Assembly: GCA_031290635.1 (NCBI GenBank)
Contig: JAITNE010000096.1
Coordinates: 1 to 6,862 of the forward strand
Direction of reading: 5' to 3'
From: Tannerella sp.
Lineage (GTDB): Bacteria > Bacteroidota > Bacteroidia > Bacteroidales > Tannerellaceae
DNA: 6,862 nucleotides
A program made the position numbers and the translations under genes. The notes below the pieces were generated by a model that did not search any database, was not told the origin of the DNA, and saw only the letters and a program-made list of their open reading frames with translations. Shown here piece after piece: positions 5,603-6,862 of this stretch (positions within the stretch are counted from its first letter, which is position 1; each line of letters starts with the position of its first letter).

Positions 5603-6862
5603 ATGAAAAAAAATTTATTAACAGAGGTAACGCCACAAAATTACACGGCATATCTCCAAATTTTTAGAATCATGAGAATATCAATATGTATATTATTATT
5701 CTTTTCGAGCTTTGTGCTGGCCGAGAACGCCATGTCGCAGAATGCACGAGTAAGCCTGAACAAGCAGGCTATTTTACGGGAAGTGTTGGATGAGATTGAA
5801 CATCAGACTGATTATCTATTCCTTTCAAATGTAGATATCGACCTGAATCGCAAGGTATCCATCACAGTGAGCAGCAAGCCGGTACGCGAAGTGTTGGATA
5901 AACTCTTCGAGCACACCGACTTAACCTACGCTATGGAAGGCGTCAACATAATACTTTCCAAGCGAGCGACGGCCTTAAACAGCGCAGCTGCAATCAGTCA
6001 GCAGCAAACGCGCAAGGTCAGCGGTCTGATAGTTGACGATACAGGCCTGTCGGTCATCGGCGCAAGCATCCTCGAAAAAGGTACTACTAACGGCACTACT
6101 ACCGACGTCGATGGAAAATTCTCTCTCAGCCTGACTGCCGATGATCCGATATTGCAAATATCGTACTTAGGCTATATCAGTCAGGAAGTTACGGTTGGTG
6201 AACAGACTTTTTTGGAAATCACTTTAAGGGAAGATACCCAGACACTTGAGGAGGTCGTTGTTGTTGGGTATGGCGTGATGAAAAAAAAGTTGCTAACCGG
6301 CGCTACAGTGCAAGTCAGCGGATATGCAATACAGAGCCGCAATGCTACAACTGCGCTCGGCGCTCTACAAAGTCAGACCCCCGGCGTCAACATTGTGCAG
6401 AAATCCGGCAAACCGGGTGAAGGCTTCAATGTTACTATTCGCGGAATGGGCACAATCGGAGACGCCAAACCTCTGTATGTCGTTGATGGAATCGCAGGTA
6501 TCGACATCAACAACCTGAATCCGTCCGACATTGAATCTGTCGATGTTTTGAAGGATGCTGCATCGGCTGCTATCTACGGAGCGCGTGCTGCCAACGGCGT
6601 AGTGCTTGTAACGACCAAGCAAGGCAAGTCAGGCAAGATACAGCTATCGTATGACAGTTATTTTGGTGTACAGAACATCGCCAAGACGCCGCCATTGCTG
6701 AATGCCAAGGACTACATGCTGATTGAAGACGAGACCCGATTCAACGAAGGCAACGGCGTATATAACTGGTCGAGCGAAATACCACATTATTTGCTTGACA
6801 GAATCAACAACGGCACGTGGGAAGGCACTAACTGGCTCAAGGAGTCGCTCAAGAATGACGCC
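5603..6862 (+). CDS. SusC/RagA-type TonB-dependent receptor with STN domain, 5' part
   Basis: This frame stays open to the window edge, giving 420 residues of a protein usually about 1,000-1,150 long. I chose ATG 5603 over the in-frame ATG at 5672 because receptors of this class commonly have a ~20-residue polar leader before an RIMRI-type start to the hydrophobic signal (residues 24-40, cleavage near 40-46). Domains follow in order. STN (PF07660) spans about 49-119, with LREVLDEIEHQTDYLF and VREVLDKLFEHTDLTYAMEGVNIIL. A carboxypeptidase-regulatory-like beta sandwich (PF13715) spans about 138-209, with VSGLIVDDTG, GTTTDVDGKF and ISYLGY. The SusC signature EEVVVVGYG (216-224) is followed by KKKLLTGA. 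The plug (PF07715) starts about 229, with LGALQSQTPGVNIV, VTIRGMGTIGDAKPLYVVDGI and DIESVDVLKDAASAAIYGARAANGVVLVTTKQGK. The beta barrel is mostly outside the window. It sits in the outer membrane and imports glycans with a SusD-type lipoprotein, expected next. The STN domain links it to the FecR/sigma pair upstream. Confidence 0.95.
   Translation, partial: MKKNLLTEVTPQNYTAYLQIFRIMRISICILLFFSSFVLAENAMSQNARVSLNKQAILREVLDEIEHQTDYLFLSNVDIDLNRKVSITVSSKPVREVLDKLFEHTDLTYAMEGVNIILSKRATALNSAAAISQQQTRKVSGLIVDDTGLSVIGASILEKGTTNGTTTDVDGKFSLSLTADDPILQISYLGYISQEVTVGEQTFLEITLREDTQTLEEVVVVGYGVMKKKLLTGATVQVSGYAIQSRNATTALGALQSQTPGVNIVQKSGKPGEGFNVTIRGMGTIGDAKPLYVVDGIAGIDINNLNPSDIESVDVLKDAASAAIYGARAANGVVLVTTKQGKSGKIQLSYDSYFGVQNIAKTPPLLNAKDYMLIEDETRFNEGNGVYNWSSEIPHYLLDRINNGTWEGTNWLKESLKNDA

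Noticed and set aside
5672..5674. ATG 5672 as the start of the receptor gene
   Set aside because: ATG 5603 is in frame 23 codons earlier and gives the polar leader usual for this SusC class, so the upstream start is preferred, though not proven.
6147..6163. Small inverted repeat CGATATT-GCA-AATATCG in the receptor gene
   Set aside because: A 7-bp stem inside a well-supported coding region can arise by chance, and nothing links it to a function.

Overview
This window looks like chromosomal DNA of a member of the Bacteroidota, most likely the order Bacteroidales. The support is a textbook Bacteroides-type promoter (TTTG, 20 bp, TATCTTTG) ahead of the second gene, an ECF sigma / FecR-type anti-sigma / SusC-type TonB-dependent receptor series, and A/T-rich translation starts mostly lacking Shine-Dalgarno sequences. 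The base composition looks fairly balanced, richer in G+C than classic Bacteroides; family or genus cannot be fixed from the sequence alone. All genes lie on the + strand.

Layout. (1) 1-381: the C-terminal end of an AI-2E-family (PF01594) membrane transporter, cut by the window start. (2) 387-418: a promoter starting a new unit. (3) 449-3798: three closely packed metabolic genes. They encode a cytoplasmic TIM-barrel sugar isomerase/epimerase-like protein, a Gfo/Idh/MocA oxidoreductase with a Tat-type lipoprotein signal, and an exported ThuA-domain protein. (4) 3820-5421: an ECF sigma factor and its FecR-like anti-sigma factor. (5) 5422-5602: a 181-bp gap holding two near-identical 36-bp direct repeats. 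(6) 5603-6862: the start of a SusC/RagA-type receptor with an STN signalling domain; it is open-ended at the window edge.

How it may work together. The last three genes form a FecI/FecR/FecA-like trans-envelope switch. The receptor's STN domain would contact the periplasmic part of the anti-sigma factor when a glycan ligand binds, and this would free the sigma factor to transcribe the uptake genes. The three metabolic genes resemble sets known to oxidise a sugar ring to a 3-keto intermediate and then cleave or isomerise it (ThuA/ThuB in rhizobia, Gfo/Idh/MocA plus TIM-barrel pairs in gut Bacteroides). A glycoside-uptake plus keto-sugar-processing locus is therefore a reasonable inference; the substrate is unknown.

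The two most striking non-coding signals are a perfect 30-bp palindrome inside the signal-peptide codons of the ThuA gene, whose loop displays an in-frame ATG, and the 36-bp repeat pair ahead of the receptor gene. Neither is explained by the encoded proteins.
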